NCBI GenBank assembly: GCA_020444415.1
Contig: JAHLLA010000005.1
Coordinates: 1-64,000, forward strand
DNA length: 64,000 nt
DNA from: Bacteroidota bacterium
GTDB lineage: Bacteria > Bacteroidota > Bacteroidia > Bacteroidales > F082
Direction of reading: 5' to 3'
The position numbers were made by a program, and so were the translations under genes. Shown here in pieces: positions 17,237 to 26,280 of this stretch. The notes beneath the pieces are model-generated. The model searched no databases and had not been told where the DNA came from. It saw nothing but the letters and a program-made list of their open reading frames with translations. The number at the start of each line of letters is the position of its first letter. The first letter of the stretch is position 1.

Positions 17237-17709
17237 CAGGCTTCTTTTTCGTCGGTGTTTTTTTCAGTATTCTTTTCGGATGGTTTCTCTTCAGTTTCGG
17301 TTACTTCCTCATCTTCGTCATCCGTAAAATCAAGCATGTTGTTTTTGAGCAGCAAGTTGTACCAGGTAAAAACTTTTTTCATGTCTGATACATAAACCGC
17401 ATCTTTATCATAATCAGGAACGATCTGTATAAAAAGTGCCTTTAACTCATCAGCACTTGCTTTTTTGGGATTATCAACGGGTTTGTCCTGCTGCAATTCC
17501 CTCAATTTCTTTAGCACCTCTTTAAGAGAAACACTATCGGTTTCGGTATAAATGCTGATCTCTTTAAGTGAGCTGATCTGTTCATGTGAAAACACGGGAA
17601 ATTTTTTATTGTCTTCCAATGATTCAACGATCAATCCACTTTTGGTTTCGCCGACCATTTTAAAAAGTCCGGGTTTCCCTGAAATTGATAATATCTTAGT
17701 AAGATCCAT
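17236..17709 (-). CDS. DUF5606-type conserved protein
   Basis: The 157-residue cytoplasmic protein begins MDLTKILSISGKPGLFKMV and contains KSGLIVESLEDNKKFPVFS, which is the hallmark of a conserved Bacteroidota family of unknown function (DUF5606). The last ~30 residues are Glu/Thr/Lys-rich and probably disordered. It is directly upstream of pyrK-pyrD with a one-base overlap, and the three genes very probably form one operon. Confidence 0.8.
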   Translation of the reverse strand: MDLTKILSISGKPGLFKMVGETKSGLIVESLEDNKKFPVFSHEQISSLKEISIYTETDSVSLKEVLKKLRELQQDKPVDNPKKASADELKALFIQIVPDYDKDAVYVSDMKKVFTWYNLLLKNNMLDFTDDEDEEVTETEEKPSEKNTEKNTDEKEA

Positions 17710-17792
17710 AGAAATTAAATTTCGGCAAAAATACGATTTAGAAGTGAATGTTGAATGATAAAATGATAAAAAACGAATATTGCAAAATTACT

Positions 17793-19613
17793 TTATTCAA
17801 ATGATTGCATGTCCTGGAGCCTTTTGTATGCGCCTTCAATTTTGATGAGTTCGGCATGTGTGCCCCGCTCAATAATCTGACCTTTTTTTAGTACAATAAT
17901 TTCATCAGCATGCTGGATGGTGGAAAGCCTGTGGGCGATGACAATAGAAGTCCGGTCTTTCATTACATTGGCAAGGGCGTTTTGTACCAGTTTTTCTGAT
18001 TCTGTATCCAGTGAAGAGGTAGCTTCATCCAAAATAAGGATGGGCGGATTGGCAAGTACAGCCCTGGCAATACTGATTCGCTGCCGTTGCCCACCTGACA
18101 GCTGACCGCCACGATCACCGATATTGGTTTGGTAACCATTCTCAGTTTCCATAATAAACTCGTGGGCATTGGCAATTTTAGCGGCTGCAATGACTTCTTC
18201 TTCCGAAATGCCTGTTAAACCAAAGGCGATGTTGTTAAAAATAGTATCATTAAACAGGATACTCTCCTGCGATACAATTCCCATGATCCCTCTTAAATCA
18301 TTTATTTTACAATCTTTAATATTGATGCCGTCAATCAGGATTTCACCCGAAGTAACATCATAAAATCGCGGTAGCAAATCGACCATAGTTGATTTTCCAC
18401 CACCCGATTCGCCCACAAGGGCAATTAATTTGCCTTTTGTAATTGTTAGGTTTACATTGCGCAGCACCGGCTCATTGGCATATTGAAAACCAACATTCCT
18501 GTATTCCACTTCATTATTAAATGAAGTAACAGGAACAGCATCCGGTTTTTCTTCAATCACTTCTTCGGCATCCAGTATTTCAAATATTCGGTCGGCGGAG
18601 GCAATTCCTTTCTGTATGGCATAAAAACCCTGTGCAAATGTTTTGGCAGGAGGAATGATCTGTGAAAATACGGCTATGTAGGCAATAAAATCTGCCGCCT
18701 GGATGGTAGGTGAATCAGCCAGTACCATTTTGCCACCAAACCACAAAACAAACACGATAACAGCAGACGACATAAATTCACTGAGGGGAGATGAAAGATC
18801 CCTTCGGCGGTATATCCATAACAGCACCCGGGCATAGTCGTTATTTTGTTTACTAAATTTATTAAGGGAGTAAAAAATGGCATTAAATGCCTTGATGATG
18901 CGCAGGCCGGAAATACTTTCTTCGATAGTGGCCACCAGAACTGCGAAATGTGACTGCCCTACCCGGGATTGTTTTCTGAGCGTTTTCCCAATCTGTCCGA
19001 TAATGATCCCTGTTACCGGCAGAATGATCAAAACAAAAAGACTCAGTTGCGGACTCAGACTGATCATGAAAGCCAGGTAAGCGATGATGGTGATTGGGTC
19101 GCGAACGATCATTTCCAGATAATTCATGATGGAATGCTCAATCTCCTGTACATCAGATGTGATGCGGGCGATTATATCCCCTTTTTTTTGTTTGCTGTAA
19201 AACGACAAAGGAAGGATGAGTAATTTGCTAAACAGTTCGTTGCGCATGCCTTTCACAGCACCGATCCTTACATTGGCCATAAAATACATCGATAGAAAAC
19301 GTGCCAGGTTTCTGAAGAAAAATGCGCCCAGCAGCACAAGGCATATATACACGAGAGCTTGCATATTCCCTTCACTGATAATCACCTTGCTGATGTGGTA
19401 GTTCAGGAATTGCAGCAATGCATCTGTACTTAAACTGAATTCAGGTTTTTCCGTCACCAGATCATTAATGCCAAAGAGTAAATTGAGGAATGGGATTAAC
19501 AAGGCAAACGAAAAAAGCGAAAATACAACGGTAAGGATGTTAAAAATAACATTCAACCCGGCAAAGCCCCAGTATGGTTTGATATACGCAAGTACCCGAT
19601 AAAACTTTTTCAT
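17793..19613 (-). CDS. ABC exporter, fused permease and ATPase (MsbA-like)
   Basis: A half-transporter of 606 residues. It has six transmembrane helices in the first ~330 residues, then the nucleotide-binding domain with Walker A GESGGGKST, signature LSGGQRQRISIARA and Walker B ILILDEATSSLD. It should work as a homodimer. The closest described role for single-copy enzymes of this layout in Bacteroidota is lipid A/core flipping (MsbA), but drug or lipid export is equally possible from sequence alone. It sits 9 bases downstream of purB on the same strand. Confidence 0.85.
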   Translation of the reverse strand: MKKFYRVLAYIKPYWGFAGLNVIFNILTVVFSLFSFALLIPFLNLLFGINDLVTEKPEFSLSTDALLQFLNYHISKVIISEGNMQALVYICLVLLGAFFFRNLARFLSMYFMANVRIGAVKGMRNELFSKLLILPLSFYSKQKKGDIIARITSDVQEIEHSIMNYLEMIVRDPITIIAYLAFMISLSPQLSLFVLIILPVTGIIIGQIGKTLRKQSRVGQSHFAVLVATIEESISGLRIIKAFNAIFYSLNKFSKQNNDYARVLLWIYRRRDLSSPLSEFMSSAVIVFVLWFGGKMVLADSPTIQAADFIAYIAVFSQIIPPAKTFAQGFYAIQKGIASADRIFEILDAEEVIEEKPDAVPVTSFNNEVEYRNVGFQYANEPVLRNVNLTITKGKLIALVGESGGGKSTMVDLLPRFYDVTSGEILIDGINIKDCKINDLRGIMGIVSQESILFNDTIFNNIAFGLTGISEEEVIAAAKIANAHEFIMETENGYQTNIGDRGGQLSGGQRQRISIARAVLANPPILILDEATSSLDTESEKLVQNALANVMKDRTSIVIAHRLSTIQHADEIIVLKKGQIIERGTHAELIKIEGAYKRLQDMQSFE

Positions 19614-19622
19614 AAACAGATT

Positions 19623-20975
19623 TTATAACAAATGGAGCCCGGTATAATTTTCCGGTGTGATGCCTTTTAATTCCAATTTGATTTTTTCAGAAACTTCCAG
19701 CTTTTCGATGAACTGATGAATAGATTCTTTTGTAATGATTTCATTCGTGCGGGTTAATTCTTTCAGTGTTTCGTAAGGATTTGGGTAATTTTCACGCCTG
19801 AGAACCGTTTGGATGGCTTCTGCCACCACCGCCCAGTTTTTCTCCAGGTCTTCGGCCAGTTTATCTTCGTTAAGAATCAGTTTCTCGAATCCTTTTAACA
19901 AGGATTTAATGGCGATCAACATATGAGCCACGGGTACGCCCACATTTCGGGTCACGGTTGAATCCGTCAGGTCGCGTTGCAGACGCGAAACAGGCAGCTT
20001 TTCGCTCATGTGATACAGTAGCGCATTTGCCACGCCCAGGTTACCTTCGGCATTTTCAAAATCAATCGGGTTAACCTTGTGTGGCATGGCCGAAGAACCC
20101 ACTTCTCCTTCCTTAATTTTCTGTTTGAAATAATCCATCGAAATATAGGTCCAGATATCTTTACTTAAATCGAGTAGGATAGTATTAATCCTTGCCAGGT
20201 TATGGAAATAAGCTGCCAGGTAATCGTAATGTTCAATCTGTGTGGTGGTCCGCTGCCGGTGAATTTTCAATTTCTTTTTTAAGAACTGGTTCGCAAATTC
20301 TTCCCAATCCACATTTGGGTAGGCCACCACATGGGCATTCATATTTCCGGTGGCACCGCCAAATTTTCCGGAGAAAGGAATGGTTTTCAATAAGTCCAGT
20401 TGGTTTTCAAGTCGCTCGATAAAAACGTACATCTCCTTACCAAGTTTGGTGGGTGATGCTGCCTGTCCGTGGGTGCGGGCCAGCATGGAGACCTGCTTCC
20501 ACTCGAAGGCGAGCAGGTTAATACGGTTCAGTAATTTCTCGATCATGGGCAACAACACCAGGAAATGGGCATCTTTCAATGAAAGTGGCAGTGCCGTGTT
20601 ATTCACGTCTTGTGATGTGAGGCCGAAATGAATAAACTCCTTAAAGCTTGCCAAACCCAATTCGTCAAAACATTCTTTGATGAAATATTCAACGGCTTTT
20701 ACATCATGATTGGTCGTTTTTTCGATGTTTTTTATGGCTGCCGCGTCAGAAGGAGAAAACTCCCTGTAGATATCCCTAAGTTTCTCAAAATAGTTGCTAT
20801 CGAAGTCTTCCAAACCATCCAATGGCAATTCGCAGAGCGCTATAAAGTATTCAATTTCAACCTTTACACGGTATTTAAAAAGCGCATACTCCGAAAAAAA
20901 ATCAGCCAGTTCTTCGGTTTTATTTCTGTACCTGCCGTCAATAGGTGAAGTAGCGGTTAAAGGAGATAATTCCAT
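19623..20975 (-). CDS. purB: Adenylosuccinate lyase
   Basis: PurB acts twice in purine synthesis: it releases fumarate from SAICAR and from adenylosuccinate. The fumarate-lyase signature SSAMPHKVNPIDFENAEGN is present near residue 290, with the catalytic-Ser loop. The substrate-binding TSQDVNNTALPL and the His-containing THGQAASPTKLGKE are also clear. The N-terminus shows SPIDGRYRNKTEEL, typical of the longer (~450) enzyme type. A TACTTTTG promoter box lies 16 bases upstream of the start on the minus strand. Confidence 0.96.
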   Translation of the reverse strand: MELSPLTATSPIDGRYRNKTEELADFFSEYALFKYRVKVEIEYFIALCELPLDGLEDFDSNYFEKLRDIYREFSPSDAAAIKNIEKTTNHDVKAVEYFIKECFDELGLASFKEFIHFGLTSQDVNNTALPLSLKDAHFLVLLPMIEKLLNRINLLAFEWKQVSMLARTHGQAASPTKLGKEMYVFIERLENQLDLLKTIPFSGKFGGATGNMNAHVVAYPNVDWEEFANQFLKKKLKIHRQRTTTQIEHYDYLAAYFHNLARINTILLDLSKDIWTYISMDYFKQKIKEGEVGSSAMPHKVNPIDFENAEGNLGVANALLYHMSEKLPVSRLQRDLTDSTVTRNVGVPVAHMLIAIKSLLKGFEKLILNEDKLAEDLEKNWAVVAEAIQTVLRRENYPNPYETLKELTRTNEIITKESIHQFIEKLEVSEKIKLELKGITPENYTGLHLL

Positions 20976-20990
20976 ATATTAATTTTTACT

Positions 20991-20998
20991 CAAAAGTA
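20991..20998 (-). promoter_or_regulatory. Candidate -7 box for purB (TACTTTTG)
   Basis: Read on the minus strand, TACTTTTG matches TAnnTTTG and lies 15 bases before the purB ATG at 20975. Confidence 0.4.
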
Positions 20999-21242
20999 CA
21001 TGAATTATTTTATTTGTAAATTCATATGAATCAAATGAAAAAATTCATGGACTAACGCAGTGGTTCCTTCTATGAACTTAATTTTTGTATCATAATCAAG
21101 AACAAAAATTAAGTTTTTTCAGAAGAAAATTAGGAAATATTTGTACATAATTTTTTTACTGCTGTTTTGGTTAAAAACGTCAGGATATATCAAATTTTAT
21201 ATATTAGCGCAATTTTGAATCCGTCTAAATAACAAAAAACGT

Positions 21243-21740
21243 ATGAAATGGAAGCGTGTCAGGCCCCGCTGCAGATACATTGTTGATTTACCACCTGTTG
21301 AGGTGATGAAACTGATCGAGTCGCAATTGAGAAAAAGCAATGATGAAGTGACAGGGAGTATCTTACAGCACCATGCCTACCTTACCATTCCCGAAAAGAA
21401 CCAGCATTATTGGTCGCCTGAATTTCATATTACTATTGAAGAAACGGAAACAGGAAGCCTTGTACGCGGTGTAATTGGCCCGAAACCAAAAGTGTGGACC
21501 ATGTTCATGTTTTTTTATTCGGCAGTAGTTGTACTGTTGGCTTTTGGCAGCGCCATGGGTGTGTCGCAATGGATGTTAAAAATGAGTGCACCCTGGCTAT
21601 GGAGCATTCCTGTAGCTCTTTTGATGTATCTTGGCATTTATTTAGCCGCACTTTACGGACAGCATTTAGGCCATGAGCAAACCATCTTGTTACAGGATTA
21701 TTTGAAAAAGTGCCTGGATATTCCGGATCAAAGCTGTTAG
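21243..21740 (+). CDS. Uncharacterised membrane protein
   Basis: The 165-residue protein has an N-terminal soluble part of about 85 residues with a beta pattern (HITIEETETGSLVRGVIGP). Two hydrophobic segments follow: about 88-110 (TMFMFFYSAVVVLLAFG) and 118-140 (WLWSIPVALLMYLGIYLAAL). The C-terminal tail is short and soluble. No family recognised. Its neighbours give no functional hint; it is monocistronic and is followed by a weak hairpin and a repeat. Confidence 0.65.
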   Translation: MKWKRVRPRCRYIVDLPPVEVMKLIESQLRKSNDEVTGSILQHHAYLTIPEKNQHYWSPEFHITIEETETGSLVRGVIGPKPKVWTMFMFFYSAVVVLLAFGSAMGVSQWMLKMSAPWLWSIPVALLMYLGIYLAALYGQHLGHEQTILLQDYLKKCLDIPDQSC

Positions 21741-21757
21741 GAATTTTTCCTTTTTTT
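21739..21757 (+). terminator. Weak terminator-like hairpin
   Basis: AGGAA/TTCCT with a TTT loop is followed by a run of seven T. The stem is only five base pairs, and it overlaps the stop codon of the preceding gene. Confidence 0.35.
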
Positions 21758-21766
21758 ATTTCAACT

Positions 21767-21818
21767 GCTGTTCGGGATCTGTGATCCCGAACCAAATAGA
21801 AAAAGATTTGCAATCTTA
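21767..21818. repeat. Interspersed hairpin repeat, copy 1
   Basis: A 52-bp element with a perfect 9-bp stem TTCGGGATC/GATCCCGAA (loop TGT), followed by CCAAATAG and AAGATTTGCAATCTTA. A second copy is at 28950-29001. Both lie just after a gene's stop codon. Confidence 0.85.
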
Positions 21819-21973
21819 TAAGTCAAAAATGTTGAGTTGAAAGTTACCTTGATCAGGTACCTGACCTATCCACAATAAATTAATTTAGAGTATTTTTAAA
21901 TAGGTACCTTAACGTACTGAAATAAAGCCGTATACCCCCCCCCCTAAGGCAACAATCAAGCCAAAGAAAATCC

Positions 21974-22004
21974 TTGACTTTCGGGAATTATGGGTTTATA
22001 TTTG
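21974..22004 (+). promoter_or_regulatory. Candidate promoter for the exported-protein island
   Basis: TTG at 21974 (in CCTTGAC) and TATATTTG at 21997-22004 have a 20-base spacer, matching the Bacteroidota -33/-7 consensus well. It is about 200 bases upstream of the first gene of the group at 22217. Confidence 0.5.
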
Positions 22005-22063
22005 GGTTAGATTTAACGAAACCAAATTCCTCTGGCCTGATTTTCTTGTTTGTTTTTTTACGT

Positions 22064-22077
22064 CATACAATTGTATG
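22064..22077. promoter_or_regulatory. Perfect 14-bp palindrome in a long leader
   Basis: CATACAATTGTATG is fully self-complementary and lies about 60 bases downstream of the promoter candidate. It could be a protein-binding site; no regulator is known. Confidence 0.35.
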
Positions 22078-22216
22078 AATTGAGTACATTTATTAAACTG
22101 AAATGCATGAACCTCGATAAAAAACATTTTAAAAACGTAATACCGCACCGGTATCATTGAACATGAAATGCACTTAACAAAAACACAAAATACCCGATTA
22201 ATAACCAAAACTATGT

Positions 22217-23257
22217 ATGATGAAAAAACAATCAACAACCATTTTACTGATTATGGCCATTGCCACAGGCATATTATGGCTAAACAGTTGTAAAAAGGAA
22301 CAACCAACACAGCAACCGGATATTTCAACGGTTGACGAAAACAGTGAAGCGATCCTATCGCGTATTCTGGATTTTAAACAAAACATGGAATATTATTTGG
22401 ATCACCCTGAAATACGAAGCGAAGAAAAAATACAAAAAGATACTACAATCATCTTTTGGGAGTCATGTATTAACCTGACATATTGCTATAGCTACCTAAA
22501 TCTGGCTGATGCTGTGGTTTATGATACAGTAATTGCCTTGCCCCCCATAACACAAGACAGTATATTTATGATGGATGTTTCCAGTAAATATTACAATGAG
22601 ATCCTTTATGCTGTTAAAGCACAATATATGAGGGCACCATTTAGCGGCAATGAAAGAAAACTAATGGGTGTTGACTTGGAAAAGACCACTAGCGGCGACA
22701 GCCTGCACATTATATCTATGATTGGCCATAATGTCTCCATGGCGCATCCTCCCTACGACTGGATGTATGGCGATTATCTCGGTACATGTGACGGGCAGCA
22801 TTATGGTGGTATTTCTGATGCTGCTCATGTGATCGCTAATAACACCCGGAATCATTTCTACGTGGCCCCACCTTCAAACTGCCGTTGGTTTTTTAACAAT
22901 ATTCAAACCTTTATTGTGGAAGACCCAACACTGTATCCCAACCCAAATGATCCTGCTCCGGTGAACTATGAAGACTACCTTATATATTATGCCAGCTCTG
23001 CCGTGGGTACCATTACCAACGATGTGTTGTGTTTGGAGCATTACGATGAATTAGCCTTTTACAAACAAAGTTATATTAATTTATCACAGGGGTGGATTAG
23101 TAATTCAGGCGGCAGAAAGTTTAAGGACTGTATTTATACAGGGCTTCACGAGGTGGATAATGATAATTTTCACAAATATAAACATAACCTAATCACCTTA
23201 TTGGGCTACAGAGGTATCGAGTGCAATACATCCATCGAAGACATTTCTGTTTATTAA
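22217..23257 (+). CDS. Putative lipoprotein of unknown family
   Basis: The 346-residue protein starts with a signal peptide and lipobox (ILWLNSC, Cys about residue 26), followed by a Lys/Gln/Pro-rich linker. The mature part contains MAHPPYDWMYGDYLGTCDGQ and CRWFFNNIQTF. Several Asp/Tyr-rich stretches suggest an extracellular domain. I do not recognise it. It is the first of five exported proteins in a row on the plus strand; the next gene starts 11 bases after its stop. Confidence 0.65.
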   Translation: MMKKQSTTILLIMAIATGILWLNSCKKEQPTQQPDISTVDENSEAILSRILDFKQNMEYYLDHPEIRSEEKIQKDTTIIFWESCINLTYCYSYLNLADAVVYDTVIALPPITQDSIFMMDVSSKYYNEILYAVKAQYMRAPFSGNERKLMGVDLEKTTSGDSLHIISMIGHNVSMAHPPYDWMYGDYLGTCDGQHYGGISDAAHVIANNTRNHFYVAPPSNCRWFFNNIQTFIVEDPTLYPNPNDPAPVNYEDYLIYYASSAVGTITNDVLCLEHYDELAFYKQSYINLSQGWISNSGGRKFKDCIYTGLHEVDNDNFHKYKHNLITLLGYRGIECNTSIEDISVY

Positions 23258-23268
23258 ACCAGCCTGTT

Positions 23269-24810
23269 ATGAAAACATTTATATCAGGCATATTAGTGTT
23301 GTTAGCAATAACAATGAGGATCCAAGCTCAGGACAATTATAAGGTGCTATTTGCAAGCGAAATGGATGATGCTATTTATGAACTTTCAAAAGGATTTAAT
23401 GACGAATACAATATAATCACAACAAAGAACTATTGGGGAGGTGGTTATGATACTTCATCAATAGTTCGAAAAGATATATATAGTCTTCATAACAATTTGG
23501 CAGATAGTATTCGATGGCCGGTAAGTTTTAACCGGCTTGACACCACCCTGTTTCCTGCAAGTATTTTATATGACGAAAGTAGCTATCTTGTGGCAGGAGG
23601 TGCCGTTGTAAGAGAAGTTGGTGAAGATACTACATTTACACGCTACCAGTACATAGCCCGCTTTGGTTTAAACAAACAAATCCTCTGGGAACATTTGTAC
23701 CCGAGGCCACAGGAACTGATAGATTATTGGTGCTCCGGTTCACAACGGATACTTAAATTAAAATCAGGGAATTATTTAACAGTTGCTCGGGTGAGGAAGT
23801 TGGGCGGAGCCATAGAGAAATGGCTGATACAATCTTACTCGCCAGTTGGAGATACCCTGCAAACGCGTGTTTTTGATGATTATCTGGCCGGCTATATCGA
23901 ATCGTTGACCTATAATTACGATTCATCAGAAATATTGGTACACGCTACCAATGGCCATATACCAGGGTGCGATCATTTATTAAATGCCGGCAGGGGGGCG
24001 GTGATACTTGACACCATTATCTATGATACACTCGGAGGCATCTGCTACGAGCCCAATTTTCATATCCAACGACCATACGAAGCCATGTTTAATCCCGCCG
24101 GTAACCTTGTTATATCAGGCGAAACCTGGATCTATAATATTGAAGAGCAGAAAATGGATGAATATTTCGGTGTCTATGTATTGGATACCAATTATAATGT
24201 TGCCAGCAGCATCTTGCTTACCGACGAAGACCGAAAATTTAAAGCTGCTGAGTTCAAGTGCATGGACATCACCGCAAACGGCGATATATACCTTGCCGGC
24301 ATTCTCGACCGGAATCCCGTGTTTTTCCCACAAACATACAATTACATTTACCTGGCAAAACTTGACAGTGAATTGAATATACTCACGGAACGGATTTTTG
24401 GAGGTGATGCTTATTATTATGTACTTAATATGTTAACCACTACGGATGGCGGCATAATCCTGAGTGGCATGCAATACGACTATATGGTCAACGGCTGGGG
24501 AGACCACGATGCCTTTGTTATTAAAACCAATGACGATTTATTGGTTACTACAACTGAAAGCCAAACTATAACTTCGCATTCGGCATTGGTGTATCCCAAT
24601 CCCGGTAATGGCAAACTATATGTCAGAACCACTGAAATGGAAAGCCTGTTTGTCCTCTATAACCTGTCAGGTCAAGTGGTGCAACAAACAGCAATAAGTA
24701 GTCTTATCACAGAAGTGGATTGCAACCCTTTAAATAAGGGGGTATTTGTTTGGAAACTTTTAAAAAACAACCGTGTAATCGACCACGGAAAATGGATAAA
24801 AATTAAATAA
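23269..24810 (+). CDS. T9SS type A sorting domain protein
   Basis: From the ATG at 23269 the protein is 513 residues with a signal peptide (MKTFISGILVLLAITMRIQA). The frame is open further upstream to 23221, but that lies inside the preceding gene. The central part looks like a beta-propeller or delta-60-type repeat region, with strands such as GGAVVREVGEDTTFTRYQYI and a late TTDGGIILSGMQYD motif. The last ~80 residues are a sorting domain: VYPNPGNGKLYVRT and VQQTAISSLITEVDCN, ending in HGKWIKIK. Exported through T9SS; binding partner unknown. Confidence 0.8.
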   Translation: MKTFISGILVLLAITMRIQAQDNYKVLFASEMDDAIYELSKGFNDEYNIITTKNYWGGGYDTSSIVRKDIYSLHNNLADSIRWPVSFNRLDTTLFPASILYDESSYLVAGGAVVREVGEDTTFTRYQYIARFGLNKQILWEHLYPRPQELIDYWCSGSQRILKLKSGNYLTVARVRKLGGAIEKWLIQSYSPVGDTLQTRVFDDYLAGYIESLTYNYDSSEILVHATNGHIPGCDHLLNAGRGAVILDTIIYDTLGGICYEPNFHIQRPYEAMFNPAGNLVISGETWIYNIEEQKMDEYFGVYVLDTNYNVASSILLTDEDRKFKAAEFKCMDITANGDIYLAGILDRNPVFFPQTYNYIYLAKLDSELNILTERIFGGDAYYYVLNMLTTTDGGIILSGMQYDYMVNGWGDHDAFVIKTNDDLLVTTTESQTITSHSALVYPNPGNGKLYVRTTEMESLFVLYNLSGQVVQQTAISSLITEVDCNPLNKGVFVWKLLKNNRVIDHGKWIKIK

Positions 24811-24818
24811 CCAAAACC

Positions 24819-26267
24819 ATGAAAAAGATTACTTTTATTATGTCAACACTTGTTTTGTTCTTCTCAATTGAAACAATGCAAGCACAGGTGCATTACCAGA
24901 ACACACAAACCAATAACACCAATTCTTCGGCTATAGGCTATGGCACCACAGCTTCAGGTGAAAAATCATTTGCTAGCGGCATAAATAGCACGGCCGGTGG
25001 TATTTGTTCAACAACCCTTGGACAATACAATGAAGCAACTGGACATTACGCTGTTACCCTTGGCTGTAACTTAAAAGGTACAAATATGAGGTCAATGGTA
25101 ATAGGAAGTGGATATTCAGATTATTTCAAACTAGAAAATAACATGCTAAATTCTCTTATGATCGGATATATGAGCCAATACCCGACTTTGTTTGTCGGTA
25201 CTTCACCAGCGTATAACAAAACCGGCAAAGTAGGTATCGGTAATGTGACTAACCCGCAACATAAATTGCATATAAAAGCTGATGCAGGCGAACAGGCATC
25301 TGTGTTAATTGCGCCAGACACATGAAATATCGGGGCGCAGGCAAGTTTGCTGCTGGGTAATGACCTGAATGGCATAACCGCAAGCGCAGCAATGGGATTA
25401 AACTTTATCACGCAGCAAGATTATTATTTTACTGATGGGAATGTAAGTATAGGTCGTAGCAGTGCCCCTCCCGAAACAGAATTGGATGTTACGGGAACAG
25501 TAAAGATGACAGGTTTACGCCTTGGAACTCTAAATGCACAGGCAGGAAAAGTATTGGTATGCTTAGAACAAACAGGTGAAGCAGACTGGCAGGACCCATC
25601 CGGTTTTATGCAGGGGCTATGGAGCGAAAACGCGAACCATGACATATACCGGATGAGCAGTGTAGGAATAGGTACTGACACTCCTCAGGAAAAATTGGAT
25701 GTTAATGGCAATATCACACTAGCAGATGCCATCATTGGCAAGGAGAGTAAATCATTATGGAACGATCCTGATTACCTGACTATCAAAGGCAGCGAAAGTG
25801 AAAGGGCTGCTAAAATAATGATACCCAAAGGCTTTAGTGAGGAGAATAATGCGTTAAAAATTATAAACCCCGGTAGTGAAGGAGGAATTCAGTTTTCAAA
25901 CGAAGGTATCATAAACCTTAACGTTCGCAAAGATGATATCGTTATTGGAAGGCCTGATCACGAGATGGAGGTAAAAGTAAACGGTAAAATATGGTCGTAC
26001 GAAGTTGAAGTACAACTAACTGACTGGTGGGATGAAGTATTCAGCACCGAATACCAATTAATGCCCTTAAACGAACTTGAAAACTATATAGCAACCAACC
26101 GTCATCTCCCAGAGATACCCACTGAAAAAGAAGTGATGGAAAACGGTATCAAACTGGGTGAAATGAATGCCTTGTTGCTAAAAAAAATAGAAGAACTTAC
26201 CTTGTATGTGATTGAGTTGAAGAAGGAACTGGATGAGGTAAAACAACAAGAGACACAAACTAAATAA
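24819..26267 (+). pseudogene. YadA-like head / tail-fibre-like surface protein, interrupted by in-frame TGA
   Basis: The gene opens at 24819 with a signal peptide and YadA-type head repeats (SAIGYGTTASGEKSFASG, then CSTTLGQYNEATGHYA). A TGA at 25323-25325 ends the first part after 168 residues. The same frame continues directly with NIGAQASLLLGNDLNG, and runs to 26267 with vGIGTDTPQEKLDVNG repeats. The C-terminus (NRHLPEIPTEKEVMENG, then LGEMNALLLKKIEELTLY) is the trimeric coiled-coil end common in Bacteroidota fibre-like proteins. A TGG to TGA change (Trp) is a simple explanation. Other genes here use TGA as a normal stop, so recoding is unlikely. Confidence 0.85.
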
Positions 26268-26275
26268 AAGGAGGT
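26267..26275 (+). promoter_or_regulatory. Strong Shine-Dalgarno (AAAGGAGGT)
   Basis: AAAGGAGGT lies five bases before the ATG at 26281. Such a perfect match is unusual in this phylum and favours ATG 26281 over the GTG at 26278. Confidence 0.6.
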
Positions 26276-26280
26276 TTGTG

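Larger units (their letters stand above)
21741..22216. other. 476-base intergenic region with repeat, C-tract, promoter and palindrome
   Basis: No gene is supported here. It holds the interspersed hairpin repeat (21767-21818), a run of ten C near 21935-21944, a promoter candidate (21974-22004) and a perfect 14-bp palindrome (22064-22077). If the promoter is used, the next gene has a leader of about 200 bases. Confidence 0.6.

Noticed and set aside
21935-21944. Phase-variation switch by the ten-C tract
   Set aside because: The tract is intergenic and lies upstream of the promoter candidate, outside its -33/-7 spacer; it could be a sequencing artefact or neutral.
25323-25325. TGA as selenocysteine or Trp codon
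   Set aside because: No SECIS-like hairpin was seen right after it, the protein is structural, and several genes here end in TGA, so a changed code is unlikely.
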